A stretch of DNA of 52,953 nucleotides from Chitinophagaceae bacterium (lineage in GTDB: Bacteria; Bacteroidota; Bacteroidia; Chitinophagales; Chitinophagaceae). Made by a program: the position numbers and the translations under genes. Every line of letters begins with the position of its first letter. Positions within the stretch are counted from its first letter, which is position 1. Positions 24,730-33,415 of this stretch are shown piece by piece. A model generated the notes under the pieces. It was not told where the DNA came from, did not search any database, and saw only the letters and a list, made by a program, of their open reading frames with translations. The stretch covers positions 1-52,953 of the forward strand of contig CANFKE010000031.1 in the NCBI GenBank assembly GCA_947447465.1, written 5' to 3'.

Positions 24730-25176
24730 ATGAAAACCCTGCTCTATTTCAAATATGCCGATCTCGCAGCACAGCTGCTGGTATTGCTGATACCATGGGC
24801 CGTAGCTTCTTTCACTTATGACATCACATACTTTTTCTTTGGCTATTTAGCAGTTTTCATTGCACAAATAATCAGCTGTATGCTCAATAGTGCGTACCTC
24901 CCCAAAGTGCTGCAGCTTGAAGACAGAAAGCGATACATCAAGACTATAGTTGGCATTTGTATTTTTAGTTTGGTTACAGCCATTGTTCTTATGTACGTTA
25001 TTATGATAGCACTCATGCTGGCATTTCCTTTTATCGCTATCTGGTATATGTTTATAACAAGCAGAGAAATAAAGCTGATGAGAATGGTGATGGCAGAGGG
25101 GATAGAGCTTAAAAAGGTTGATCAACAGCCGACACAGGAAAGTGACCATAGCAATGACGTGGCAAAGCTAGATTAA
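24730..25176 (+). CDS. Four-span membrane protein, paralogue 3 of 3
   Basis: A 148-residue paralogue starting MKTLLYFKYADLAAQLL, 6 nt after copy 2. It has AQIISCMLNSAYLPK and PFIAIWYMFITSREIK at the places corresponding to the other copies. It differs by a longer hydrophilic C-terminal tail (about 120-148, Lys/Gln/Asp-rich), likely cytoplasmic. Last gene of the GbsR-linked unit; an unrelated secreted hydrolase follows 46 nt later. Function unknown. Confidence 0.8.
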   Translation: MKTLLYFKYADLAAQLLVLLIPWAVASFTYDITYFFFGYLAVFIAQIISCMLNSAYLPKVLQLEDRKRYIKTIVGICIFSLVTAIVLMYVIMIALMLAFPFIAIWYMFITSREIKLMRMVMAEGIELKKVDQQPTQESDHSNDVAKLD

Positions 25177-25222
25177 ACCCTCATACCCCAAAATGGTCTA
25201 ACTTCATATCAACTGAAAGACC

Positions 25223-26530
25223 ATGAAAAAAGCGTTGACCATACTCATGCTGCTGTTGTGCAATTATGTACACGCCCAGCTCTATTTCCCACCTGCAACC
25301 GGTACTACATGGGATACCCTTTCACCGTCATCCTTAGGTTGGTGCCAGGATAGGATCGACTCTCTATATAGCTACCTTGACAGCAGGAATACCGACGGAT
25401 TTATTGTTTTGAAAGACGGCAAGATCGTCCTGGAAAAATACTTCGGCACCTTCACTTCAGACTCTGTTCACTACTGGGCATCTGCCAGTAAGAGCCTTAC
25501 TGCAATGCTAACCGGCATTGCGCAGGAGCAGGGACTACTGCATATCACAGATCAGGTCTCCAATTCCATTGGTACAGGTTGGACAACTGCCCCTTTGGCC
25601 AAAGAAAACCTTATCACCATTCGCCATCTGCTTACAATGACCAGTGGACTCAACGATACCGTCTCCGCACCCTGTACCAACGATGATACCAGCGCAGGTT
25701 GTCTCCGTTATCTTGCAGATGCCGGCACGCGCTGGGCCTACCACACCGGTGCCTACCGCAAGCTACAGGCAGTTATCAGCACCGCCAGCGGCCTCAACTA
25801 CAATACCTATACTGCCAACTATATTGGTAACACCACTGGCATGACTGGCCTATGGTATAATGGGGTATTCTATAGCAAACCCAGAAGTATGGCTCGATTC
25901 GGGTTATTGGCACTTAACCGTGGAGTGTGGGGAACAGATACCATCTTGCACGACACTGCATACTTCAATGCTATGGTCAACACCTCTCAGTCATTCAATC
26001 CTGCTTATGGTTACCTCTGGTGGCTCAATGGCAAGCCTAACTTCATTTCCCCGGGCAGCCAGTATGTATTTTCAGGTGCACTCATGCCCAATGCGCCGTC
26101 AGACATGTACAGCGCCCTCGGCAAAGACGACCAGAAGATCTATGTTATACCCAGCCGAAATATGGTGGTCATCCGCACCGGTGCATCAGCTTATGGAGTA
26201 GCACTAGCCTTCTCTCCTTTCGATGATGAACTATGGGGTAAGATCGATAGTCTTGGTTATGGATGCTCAACAGGAATAGCTCATTCCACCGAGCGGCAAA
26301 CTCAATTAACCATATACCCCAACCCGGCCAACCATGTTGTAAATCTGTCTCTACCCGGCCAGCAATTTTCTATAGATCTATATGAACCTACTGGTCGTTT
26401 AATATATCACATTGCTAATTGCGATGGAACCACCTCCGTTGATTGCAATTCATTTGCACCCGGCATTTATCTTGTCAATATAACCACAGACAACAATAAG
26501 GTTATCCGGAGTAAATTAATAGTAGAATAA
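25223..26530 (+). CDS. T9SS-secreted serine hydrolase (beta-lactamase/class C fold)
   Basis: The 435-residue protein has a signal peptide (1-18), a serine beta-lactamase-like domain (about 30-345) and a type A T9SS sorting domain (about 358-435: LTIYPNPANHVVNL, IDLYEPTGRLIY, FAPGIYLVNI). The SxxK nucleophile motif is SASKS (about 87-91). The second motif, normally Y-x-N, reads YHTG (after RWA), so the third position is Thr. It is more likely an esterase or peptidase acting outside the cell than an antibiotic-hydrolysing enzyme. Last plus-strand gene before a convergent membrane gene, with no clear terminator between. Confidence 0.88.
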   Translation: MKKALTILMLLLCNYVHAQLYFPPATGTTWDTLSPSSLGWCQDRIDSLYSYLDSRNTDGFIVLKDGKIVLEKYFGTFTSDSVHYWASASKSLTAMLTGIAQEQGLLHITDQVSNSIGTGWTTAPLAKENLITIRHLLTMTSGLNDTVSAPCTNDDTSAGCLRYLADAGTRWAYHTGAYRKLQAVISTASGLNYNTYTANYIGNTTGMTGLWYNGVFYSKPRSMARFGLLALNRGVWGTDTILHDTAYFNAMVNTSQSFNPAYGYLWWLNGKPNFISPGSQYVFSGALMPNAPSDMYSALGKDDQKIYVIPSRNMVVIRTGASAYGVALAFSPFDDELWGKIDSLGYGCSTGIAHSTERQTQLTIYPNPANHVVNLSLPGQQFSIDLYEPTGRLIYHIANCDGTTSVDCNSFAPGIYLVNITTDNNKVIRSKLIVE

Positions 26531-26555
26531 TCTCTCACTTGGTTGCATTGCCTGC

Positions 26556-27056
26556 TTACGGCCTGATGTGGTTATGGAATATCTTCGTCTGTTGCTCAGC
26601 CGGCAATGCATATATTCCTATGAGGATACCACAAATTGCAATCATTAGTACATTTCTCCAGAGCAATCCTATATAAAACGGGTTATTGCCTTTTCTCGAT
26701 TGTCGCACAAGAATGACTATTGCGCTTACAACCAAACCAAAGCATGCTTGAATAAGCATGATCAACGATCCAGGCCAGGACATTATTTTGAATAAAATAG
26801 ACATCACTGCGGTAGAGTATCCAAAACCAATAGCTATAGTCCCAATGATCCGCATTGATGTGATGCCAACGTAATTCTCCTTTTTAAAAATACCGGTAAA
26901 CGAGATGTTATTAAACAACCAAAATGAAAGGTAAAAATAAAAACTACTCAGGATCATCCCCGCGGTAAACGGGAAGAATCCATATTTACTAGTGGTCATT
27001 TTTATGCCTATAGTAAACCAAAATAAAACCCACAATACTTGCTCTGTTCTTTTCAT
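26556..27056 (-). CDS. Hypothetical membrane protein with GldL-like KIMxWPGS motif
   Basis: A 166-residue protein with about five membrane spans. Near residue 90 it carries ILFKIMSWPGSLIMLI, the (K/L)xMxWPGx signature seen in GldL and many small Bacteroidota membrane proteins. The ATG at 27056 is chosen; the longer form would begin with nine residues translated from sequence before it. It ends 25 nt from the convergent T9SS hydrolase gene. Function unknown. Confidence 0.72.
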   Translation of the reverse strand: MKRTEQVLWVLFWFTIGIKMTTSKYGFFPFTAGMILSSFYFYLSFWLFNNISFTGIFKKENYVGITSMRIIGTIAIGFGYSTAVMSILFKIMSWPGSLIMLIQACFGLVVSAIVILVRQSRKGNNPFYIGLLWRNVLMIAICGILIGIYALPAEQQTKIFHNHIRP

Positions 27057-27082
27057 AAAATGATAGTTTAATGCAAAATACA

Positions 27083-27108
27083 AAAGGGATGGCGAATGCC
27101 ATCCCTTT
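27083..27108 (-). terminator. Terminator of glutathione peroxidase
   Basis: AAAGGGATGGC (27083-27093) pairs perfectly with GCCATCCCTTT (27098-27108) around GAAT. On the minus strand it is followed by a T-rich tract, 22 nt after the stop of the peroxidase gene. Confidence 0.8.
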
Positions 27109-27130
27109 GAGCTTCAATAATTATTGACCA

Positions 27131-27670
27131 TTACTTTTCTATTGCGGCAATTACTTCAGGCGCATCAGGCGTTACATTGCTCATCCAAACATTCACAAGA
27201 TTACCTTTTTCATCTATCAGGTATTTCTGGAAATTCCACTTTACCTCAGAGTCCTGAAAATTGTTGTATTTCTTCTTGGTCAGCCACAGATAAAATGGAT
27301 CTATATTTTCACCCTTTACAGATATTTTGGCTGCCATAGGAAACGAAACGCCGTAATTCTTCTTGCAGAATGTTTCTATCTCAGCATTAGATCCCGGCTC
27401 CTGTGCGCCAAAATTATTGGCAGGGAAACCAATGATCACCAACTTGCCCTTATATTTTTCATACAGCTTTTCCAATGCTTCATACTGTGGAGTATAGCCA
27501 CATTTAGACGCGGTATTGACGATAAGGATCTTCTTGCCCTTATATTTTGAGAAGTCGATCTGACCGCCTGTCAACGCTTCTACTTTAAAATTATAGATAC
27601 TCTTCGGGACGTCCTTATCGGGCACGGGAGTGAAGAAAAGTGACATAAGTAACATGAGTTTTACAAACAT
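27131..27670 (-). CDS. Glutathione peroxidase family protein (thiol peroxidase)
   Basis: A 179-residue protein with a short hydrophobic N-terminus (1-15) that may direct export. The peroxidatic Cys57 is in VNTASKCGYTPQ; partner motifs are GFPANNFGAQEPG (Gln) and VKWNFQKYLID (Trp/Asn). It is a Cys-type enzyme without selenocysteine. Bacterial GPx proteins usually draw electrons from thioredoxin rather than glutathione and remove hydrogen or lipid peroxides. A -7 element at 27690-27697 lies upstream and a terminator downstream, so it is a single-gene unit. Confidence 0.92.
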   Translation of the reverse strand: MFVKLMLLMSLFFTPVPDKDVPKSIYNFKVEALTGGQIDFSKYKGKKILIVNTASKCGYTPQYEALEKLYEKYKGKLVIIGFPANNFGAQEPGSNAEIETFCKKNYGVSFPMAAKISVKGENIDPFYLWLTKKKYNNFQDSEVKWNFQKYLIDEKGNLVNVWMSNVTPDAPEVIAAIEK

Positions 27671-27689
27671 GAGCTGAAAATTTATGTCA

Positions 27690-27697
27690 CAAATCTA
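27690..27697 (-). promoter_or_regulatory. -7 promoter element of glutathione peroxidase
   Basis: On the minus strand TAGATTTG matches TAnnTTTG and lies 19 nt before the start codon. Confidence 0.5.
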
Positions 27698-27817
27698 AAT
27701 GAAAAAAGGGGATAGATACTCGATGTAACTATTGGAAAAACAAATAGGGCTTGTAGACCACACAATGTTACGGTTGAGTAAGATTCGAAATAAAGATATC
27801 GACAGGAATAATTATGA

Positions 27818-28798
27818 TCAATAGTACTTACCTTCCTTAAGGTACTCACTTACATATTCTTTTACTCCTTCCTCAAGAGAATAGAATGGATGCGGATATC
27901 CTGCTGCCAATAATTTGGACATATCAGCTTCAGTAAAATACTGATACTTGTCGCGGATATCTAGCGGCGTATCAATGTATTGAATATTGTCAGGTAAATG
28001 AAGTGTGGTAAAGATGGCCTTCACCAGATCTTTAAACGTACGAGCTGTTCCGGTACCTGTGTTATACAATCCGCTGGCCGGTTGGTGCTGCATCAGCCAG
28101 GTACATATCTGTACCACGTCTTTCACATAGATGAAATCACGTATCTGCTCACCATCCTTATAATGTGGATTATGAGAGCGGAATAACCTGGCCTCACCCG
28201 TCTTACTTATTTGGTTGAACGCATGCATGATCACCGAGCCCATTCTTCCTTTATGATACTCATTAGGACCATAAACATTAAAGAATTTAAGCCCGGCCCA
28301 AAATGGAGGTGTATGCCTTTGCTCTAATGCCCAGATATCAAATTCGTTTTTAGAAACTCCGTATGGATTGAGCGGATGTAATGATGCAGGAAGCTCATGA
28401 TCATCTTTGTAGCCAAGCTCACCACCACCGTATGTGGCCGCGGAAGAGGCATAGACCAGCGGTATTTTGTAACGTACACACAACTCCCAAACCCTGATCG
28501 AATAATCAAGATTCAATTTCTTATGCACCGCATAATTCATTTCTGTAGTATCTGTGCGTGCACCCAAATGGAATATGTACTTCACATATCCGGGATGTGC
28601 TTCCTCCCAGTCAAAAAAATCATCCCTGTGTATCTTATGCAGGTATTTTTTATGTTCCAGGTTGTGCAACTTCTCTTCCTTACCAAAATCATCAACAAGT
28701 ACAAGATTATCATAACCCTGACTGTTCAGAAATCCTGTAAGATAGCTACCGATAAAACCAGCCGCACCCGTTACTACAATAACATCATTTACCTGCAT
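27818..28798 (-). CDS. hldD: ADP-L-glycero-D-manno-heptose-6-epimerase
   Basis: It converts ADP-D-glycero- to ADP-L-glycero-heptose for the inner core of lipopolysaccharide. The 326-residue SDR-type protein has TGAAGFIGSYLTG (10-22), HLGARTDTTE, the catalytic SSAATYG and NPYGVSK (Tyr/Lys pair), then KFFNVYGPNEYHKGRM and DFIYVKDV, which are diagnostic of HldD/RfaD. It begins 20 nt after the upstream small membrane gene in the same direction and may share its promoter at 29171. Cytoplasmic. Confidence 0.93.
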   Translation of the reverse strand: MQVNDVIVVTGAAGFIGSYLTGFLNSQGYDNLVLVDDFGKEEKLHNLEHKKYLHKIHRDDFFDWEEAHPGYVKYIFHLGARTDTTEMNYAVHKKLNLDYSIRVWELCVRYKIPLVYASSAATYGGGELGYKDDHELPASLHPLNPYGVSKNEFDIWALEQRHTPPFWAGLKFFNVYGPNEYHKGRMGSVIMHAFNQISKTGEARLFRSHNPHYKDGEQIRDFIYVKDVVQICTWLMQHQPASGLYNTGTGTARTFKDLVKAIFTTLHLPDNIQYIDTPLDIRDKYQYFTEADMSKLLAAGYPHPFYSLEEGVKEYVSEYLKEGKYY

Positions 28799-28818
28799 GG
28801 ATATGGTAGGCGATCGCC

Positions 28819-29151
28819 TTATTTATGCTCCGGAGCAGGAGAATTAGTAGCTGCGGGCTTAGTTTCTTCTTTTACTTCTTTGCTTGCTTCACCTTCTTTT
28901 GCGGCTTCAGGCTTAGCTTCTTTAGCACCTTCCTTTGCTGCTTCTTTAGCTTCTGCTTTGCCTTCGTGCATTTCAGTAGCTTCAGCCTTTCCTTCGTGGC
29001 CTCCTTCTTTATGCTCGCCCATTGCATTGATGAAATTGAGCGCTGCAACGAAAAGACCAACAAGTATTACAGCCAGCCAAAACGAAGATTTGAAAGAAAC
29101 GATCGATTTATTCCTTTCAGAATGTGCGTCATTATGTGTTTCGTGTGCCAT
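28819..29151 (-). CDS. Single-span membrane protein with Glu/Ala/Lys-rich tail
   Basis: A 110-residue protein: hydrophilic His/Asn-rich N-terminus (1-20), one membrane helix (about 23-43), then about 65 residues of low-complexity E-A-K repeats (KAEA, KEAAKEG and similar), predicted to be disordered or a long charged helix. The tail composition makes homology search unreliable. It sits 20 nt upstream of hldD. No function can be assigned. Confidence 0.7.
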   Translation of the reverse strand: MAHETHNDAHSERNKSIVSFKSSFWLAVILVGLFVAALNFINAMGEHKEGGHEGKAEATEMHEGKAEAKEAAKEGAKEAKPEAAKEGEASKEVKEETKPAATNSPAPEHK

Positions 29152-29170
29152 ATATTTTTTTGTAATCGTG

Positions 29171-29178
29171 CAAATTTA
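29171..29178 (-). promoter_or_regulatory. -7 promoter element upstream of 29151
   Basis: On the minus strand TAAATTTG fits TAnnTTTG and lies 19 nt before the ATG. It probably drives the small membrane gene and hldD. Confidence 0.5.
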
Positions 29179-29272
29179 ACCTTTTGACTTCATTTTCCTA
29201 AACCTGTTCAAAAAAAAGAACGTCAGTGGCTATATAATAATAGTGAGTATGTACTTTATTTTTACCGCAAGA

Positions 29273-29863
29273 TCAGAAATGATGCGGGGTCATTATCATG
29301 TGTAAGGTATCTACCTGATAATTGTGGGTAGTATTCACGAACTTGATGATAATGTTAGCGTCAATGACCGTATCATTATCTTTCAGGTAACCATAACTAC
29401 CCGTCTTAATAGTTACGTGTTCATACCACATATTAAAATCTCTCATTGTATCCAGAGAGAAATTACGGGCATTTGTAGTATCTAAGGTGCAAAGCAGATC
29501 GTTATATGATGGATTACCCAGAAAATTGTCCATGAAGAAGGTAGTAGGAGTAGCCGTTTTCTTCAGAAATACAGTGTAAACTGAATCCTGACCGATCTTT
29601 TTAGATGAATCACTACCTATTACTGTCTGGTGAACATTCCATGTACCGAAAAACCTGGCAGCAGTCGAAGTACCGCAATTAGCCCCTTCAAAGCCCGATG
29701 GACATTTGCAGAAGCCTCCCTTACAATATCCGCCATTCAAGCACACTACGCCATTACATGCAGGACTGCTACCCACCTTGGTACACGAAACGTAAGCTAC
29801 TGATAATAAACAAAATATGGCACTAAATGCTGCGATTATGATACTGCCTCTCCTAGTTAGCAT
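29273..29863 (-). CDS. Lipoprotein with an EGF-like domain
   Basis: A 196-residue lipoprotein. The lipobox is YVSC (Cys27). Residues about 36-63 form a six-cysteine EGF-like module (CNGVVCLNGGYCKGGFCKCP then GFEGANC), with the C-x-C-x5-G-x2-C spacing of animal EGF domains. The rest (about 70-196) is a beta-rich domain with FFGTWNVHQTVIG, lipocalin-like in look. A Bacteroidota lipoprotein displaying an EGF module is likely on the outer surface or in the periplasm. Function unknown. Confidence 0.8.
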   Translation of the reverse strand: MLTRRGSIIIAAFSAIFCLLSVAYVSCTKVGSSPACNGVVCLNGGYCKGGFCKCPSGFEGANCGTSTAARFFGTWNVHQTVIGSDSSKKIGQDSVYTVFLKKTATPTTFFMDNFLGNPSYNDLLCTLDTTNARNFSLDTMRDFNMWYEHVTIKTGSYGYLKDNDTVIDANIIIKFVNTTHNYQVDTLHMIMTPHHF

Positions 29864-30018
29864 GGCATAAATTTAGATAAACTTTTTAATTTTTTATTGG
29901 CAAGACCTCTTTTTTTCGTTTTGCCTGATCAATTGCACTCTTTTTGTGGCTAATTTTCATGACCAACGTGAGTTTTAAAACCGACCATTTTTTAATTGGT
30001 CAGCACATATTCCTCATC

Positions 30019-31437
30019 CTAAACGTTCTTCAACTCACTTACCAGATCCTGCAGCACCTTTTTGGCATCTCCGAACAACATTGATGTCTTAGGTCTGAAA
30101 AATAATTCATTTTCAATACCGGCATAACCTGGCTTCATACTGCGTTTATTGACGATGACATGATCTGCCTTTTCCACTTCCAGAATCGGCATACCATAAA
30201 TAGGACTGCTTGGATCGTCTTTTGCCGCAGGGTTCACTACGTCATTTGCTCCAAGTATCATCACTACGTTAACGCCACCCATCTGATCGTTGGCGTCCTC
30301 CATTTCCAGCAACTTCTCATAGGGCACATCTGCTTCAGCCAGCAACACATTCATATGACCCGGCATACGACCGGCCACAGGATGAATACCATAAGTCACT
30401 TCAACACCCTTTTCTGTAAGTACCTTTTCCAACTCATGACAGGTATGCTGTGCCTGAGCTACAGCCAGACCATAACCCGGAATGATCATTACTCGCTCTG
30501 CATACGCCATCAATACAGCGGTATCATTGAGCGAGATCTCTTTGGCATTACCTTGTTCTTTTGCTGCTCCCGCAGGACCACCGGCTTTAGCTCCGCCAAA
30601 TGAGCCGATCAATACATTCATCAGCGACCGGTTCATTGCCTTACACATCAATATGGTCAATATCGTACCTGCAGACCCTACTAATATGCCACCGGTAAGC
30701 ATTACAGGATTATTATACAGGAAACCTCCGAAGGCTGCGGCAACACCAGTAAATGAATTAAGTAATGAGATCACCACAGGCATATCAGCGCCACCGATCG
30801 GCATGACGAATAACACTCCGTAAAGGGCAGCAAAGCCCAGTATTGCATAGAACAAAGTATGATTGTTTGTAAAGCCGCCAACCACCATTGCAGATAAAGC
30901 AAGGATGGCCCCGAATATCACAAAATTGATCACCTGTCCTCCGGGTACAACACGATCTTTGATACGCCCGTTCAACTTGCCCCAGGCAATGATACTACCA
31001 GCGAAAGATACAGTACCTATGATCATGCCCAGCACTATGATCAGTAGCTTACCGGCTGCAGGCTGCAGATCGCCATTATACTCTATCAGTGATATCAGCA
31101 TAGCGCAAGCGCCACCCATACCATTGAACAAACTTACCATCTCCGGCATTGCCGTCATTTGTACCCTCTTGGCAGCCATCGTACCCATTACAGTACCGAT
31201 CACTAATGCCGCGAATATCCATACATAATTGTGCAGCCCCTCGCCATTATGATTTTTATACAGAAAAATAGTAGCGAAAATAGATAACGTCATACCTACG
31301 GCGGCTATCATATTGCCTTTTCTCGCCGTTTCGGGATGAGATAGCATTTTCAACCCCATGATAAAGGTTACCGAACCTATCAGGTAACACAATAAAAGAA
31401 ATGGATTAGTGCTCAGTAATTCTTGAAATTGCTCCAT
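30019..31437 (-). CDS. pntB: NAD(P) transhydrogenase (Re/Si-specific) subunit beta
   Basis: A 472-residue protein: membrane domain dII with about eight or nine helices (1-270), followed by the NADP(H)-binding domain dIII (about 290-472) with VMIIPGYGLAVAQAQH, GIHPVAGRMPGHMNVLLAEA and MILGANDVVNPAAKDD. These are the hallmarks of PntB, which uses the proton gradient to transfer hydride from NADH to NADP. Last gene of pntAa-pntAb-pntB. Inner membrane. Confidence 0.95.
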   Translation of the reverse strand: MEQFQELLSTNPFLLLCYLIGSVTFIMGLKMLSHPETARKGNMIAAVGMTLSIFATIFLYKNHNGEGLHNYVWIFAALVIGTVMGTMAAKRVQMTAMPEMVSLFNGMGGACAMLISLIEYNGDLQPAAGKLLIIVLGMIIGTVSFAGSIIAWGKLNGRIKDRVVPGGQVINFVIFGAILALSAMVVGGFTNNHTLFYAILGFAALYGVLFVMPIGGADMPVVISLLNSFTGVAAAFGGFLYNNPVMLTGGILVGSAGTILTILMCKAMNRSLMNVLIGSFGGAKAGGPAGAAKEQGNAKEISLNDTAVLMAYAERVMIIPGYGLAVAQAQHTCHELEKVLTEKGVEVTYGIHPVAGRMPGHMNVLLAEADVPYEKLLEMEDANDQMGGVNVVMILGANDVVNPAAKDDPSSPIYGMPILEVEKADHVIVNKRSMKPGYAGIENELFFRPKTSMLFGDAKKVLQDLVSELKNV

Positions 31438-31482
31438 TATTTAGAATTAAAACAGGTAATGAATAAGGTAACGAAATACTAA

Positions 31483-31800
31483 TTATTTCTTCTTTTTCTT
31501 GCCAAACATTTCCAACATCCTGTCGGTGACAACAAATCCTCCTACTACGTTCAGTGTACCCAGAATGACCGCCAGAAATCCCAGCACCAAAGACAGGATG
31601 TCACCCTCATGCGCCTCCCCCATCACTATTATCGCACCTATGATCACCACTCCATGTATGGCATTAGCACCACTCATAAGGGGCGTATGCAATACCGCCG
31701 GAACTCGAGATATCACTTCTATTCCCAGAAATATCGACAATATCACTATCGTTATCAAGTGATAATTGCTGTTAAAAAAAACAAGCATCTGATCTATCAT
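31483..31800 (-). CDS. pntAb: NAD(P) transhydrogenase subunit alpha part 2 (membrane piece)
   Basis: A 105-residue protein with three membrane helices (about 12-30, 44-62, 68-92). It corresponds to the C-terminal membrane segment of the E. coli PntA chain, here encoded separately, as in Rhodospirillum. The sequence VPAVLHTPLMSGANAIHGVVIIGA is typical. It joins PntB to form the proton channel. The C-terminus is lysine-rich. Confidence 0.93.
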   Translation of the reverse strand: MIDQMLVFFNSNYHLITIVILSIFLGIEVISRVPAVLHTPLMSGANAIHGVVIIGAIIVMGEAHEGDILSLVLGFLAVILGTLNVVGGFVVTDRMLEMFGKKKKK

Positions 31801-31863
31801 TGGAATTAATTTTTATTGTTTTAAGTTGATTTATACATGTAACAACTCTTGCTGCCGGTATGA

Positions 31864-32988
31864 CTAACCTGCTACTGACATCAGTGCCGCTACCCTGTCA
31901 TTAACTACCTTACCCTCGCTGGTGATACATGTACCCTTTACAATATCATCTTCAAAATTCAGGTTGATACCACCTTCTTTATTGATGATAAGTTTAGCGA
32001 AGTTGAGTACGTTCTTTGCATATAGTTTGCTGGCATCAGCAGGTGTTGTTGCGGCAAGCGCAGAATTTCCTATGATCGTCACTCCGTTGTACATCACCGC
32101 TTTGTCGTTTTGAGTCAATTCTGTATTACCACCGGTAACAGAGGCTATATCTATGATCAAAGATCCAGCACGCATATCTTCTATCATCGCCTTAGTTATA
32201 AGTATCGGAGCCTTTTTACCGGGGATCTGTGCCGTAGTGATGATAATATCAGACTTCTTAGCATGCTCATGGATCTTCTCTTTTTGCTTCCGCTGGAATT
32301 CTTCACTCTGCTCTACAGCATAACCACCGGCTTTCGATGCATCTGCAGCCCCTTCTACCTCCACAAACTTGGCACCAAGACTCATCACCTCCTCCTTAAC
32401 AGCAGGACGAGTGTCGAATACCTCAACGACCGCTCCCAACCTGCGGGCGGTCGCTATTGCCTGCAAGCCCGCTACCCCTGCTCCCAATATCAGCACTTTT
32501 GCCGGCGGAATACTGCCGGCTGCCGTCATGAACATAGGAAAATAACGGCTATACTGGAATGCAGCCAACAAAACAGCCTTATATCCTGCAATATTAGCCT
32601 GAGAACTCAACACATCCATCGACTGTGCGCGGGTAGTACGAGGAATGGTATCTAAGCTGAATACAGTATGCCCCTTGGTCGCCCAGCCCATCATTACTTC
32701 AGGATTGAACAAAGGCTGATAGATGCCCATAAGTACCGCACCCGACTTCACTTCACCAACATTACCGGTCTGTATGGTCAATATCATATCAGCTCCCGAT
32801 CGCACTTCCGCCCCGGTCTTGATCTCTGCTCCCGCAGCTACATATAATGCATCACTGTAAAATGATGTGTCGCCGGCTCCTTGCTCTATCCAAACTGTAA
32901 CACTCATCTTTACAAAGGCGGCAACTACTTCAGGCACTAACGACACGCGCGTTTCGGGGGCCTGCTCTTTTAATACACCTATTATCAT
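31864..32988 (-). CDS. pntAa: NAD(P) transhydrogenase subunit alpha part 1 (NAD-binding)
   Basis: A 374-residue soluble domain dI that binds NAD(H), related to alanine dehydrogenase. Visible are MIIGVLKEQAPETRVSLVPE at the N-terminus, the nucleotide fold LILGAGVAGLQAIATARRLGA (about 166-186) with EVFDTRPAVKEEVMSLGAKF, the QIPGKKAPILI segment and SVTGGNTELTQ. First gene of the three-gene set, separated by 63 nt and 45 nt gaps from the next two. It supplies NADPH at the expense of proton-motive force. Confidence 0.95.
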   Translation of the reverse strand: MIIGVLKEQAPETRVSLVPEVVAAFVKMSVTVWIEQGAGDTSFYSDALYVAAGAEIKTGAEVRSGADMILTIQTGNVGEVKSGAVLMGIYQPLFNPEVMMGWATKGHTVFSLDTIPRTTRAQSMDVLSSQANIAGYKAVLLAAFQYSRYFPMFMTAAGSIPPAKVLILGAGVAGLQAIATARRLGAVVEVFDTRPAVKEEVMSLGAKFVEVEGAADASKAGGYAVEQSEEFQRKQKEKIHEHAKKSDIIITTAQIPGKKAPILITKAMIEDMRAGSLIIDIASVTGGNTELTQNDKAVMYNGVTIIGNSALAATTPADASKLYAKNVLNFAKLIINKEGGINLNFEDDIVKGTCITSEGKVVNDRVAALMSVAG

Positions 32989-33415
32989 AAATTCAGTAAG
33001 CGCTTTTAAATGGCATATGAGAGAATAAATATTCGATCAGAAAAATATGAAAATAATTTCGCTGAACCGCTAAGGGTGAGGTAAAATAGCAGTTTTCCAC
33101 GAAAAAGAGCAATATATTTTATATTTTTTCTTAAAACACATTTTACCCAACCCATACTCTAATCCTTAATGTCTTAACCATTGAAAACAAGGAATTTGTT
33201 GCTCAGGTAAATTGCACTAAAAACTAACGGTCATCTTTTATCAGAACAATTTTATCCTTGTTATTGCCGTTTATAAAATATACACCACAATTAAAATGTG
33301 TACCAATTTTCAAAAAGTGGTGAAAAAATTATTAACTCAAATAAAACTTTTTACATTTACTATGTAATTCATTAATAGTAAATAATGAAGTACAAATATT
33401 TATAACTATAATCCT
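32989..33415. other. AT-rich divergent intergenic region
   Basis: 427 nt between the divergent pntAa and the secreted T9SS gene. No reading frame, RNA gene or strong hairpin is visible. It must contain promoters in both directions, but no exact TAnnTTTG site stands out (TACATTTA near 33351 is the nearest on the plus strand). Confidence 0.5.

Noticed and set aside
28397..29179. A 260-codon plus-strand frame opposite hldD and the Glu/Ala/Lys-rich gene
   Set aside because: The serine/alanine-rich text is the reverse of the E-A-K repeats. Minus-strand genes have domain support (hldD) and promoter support.
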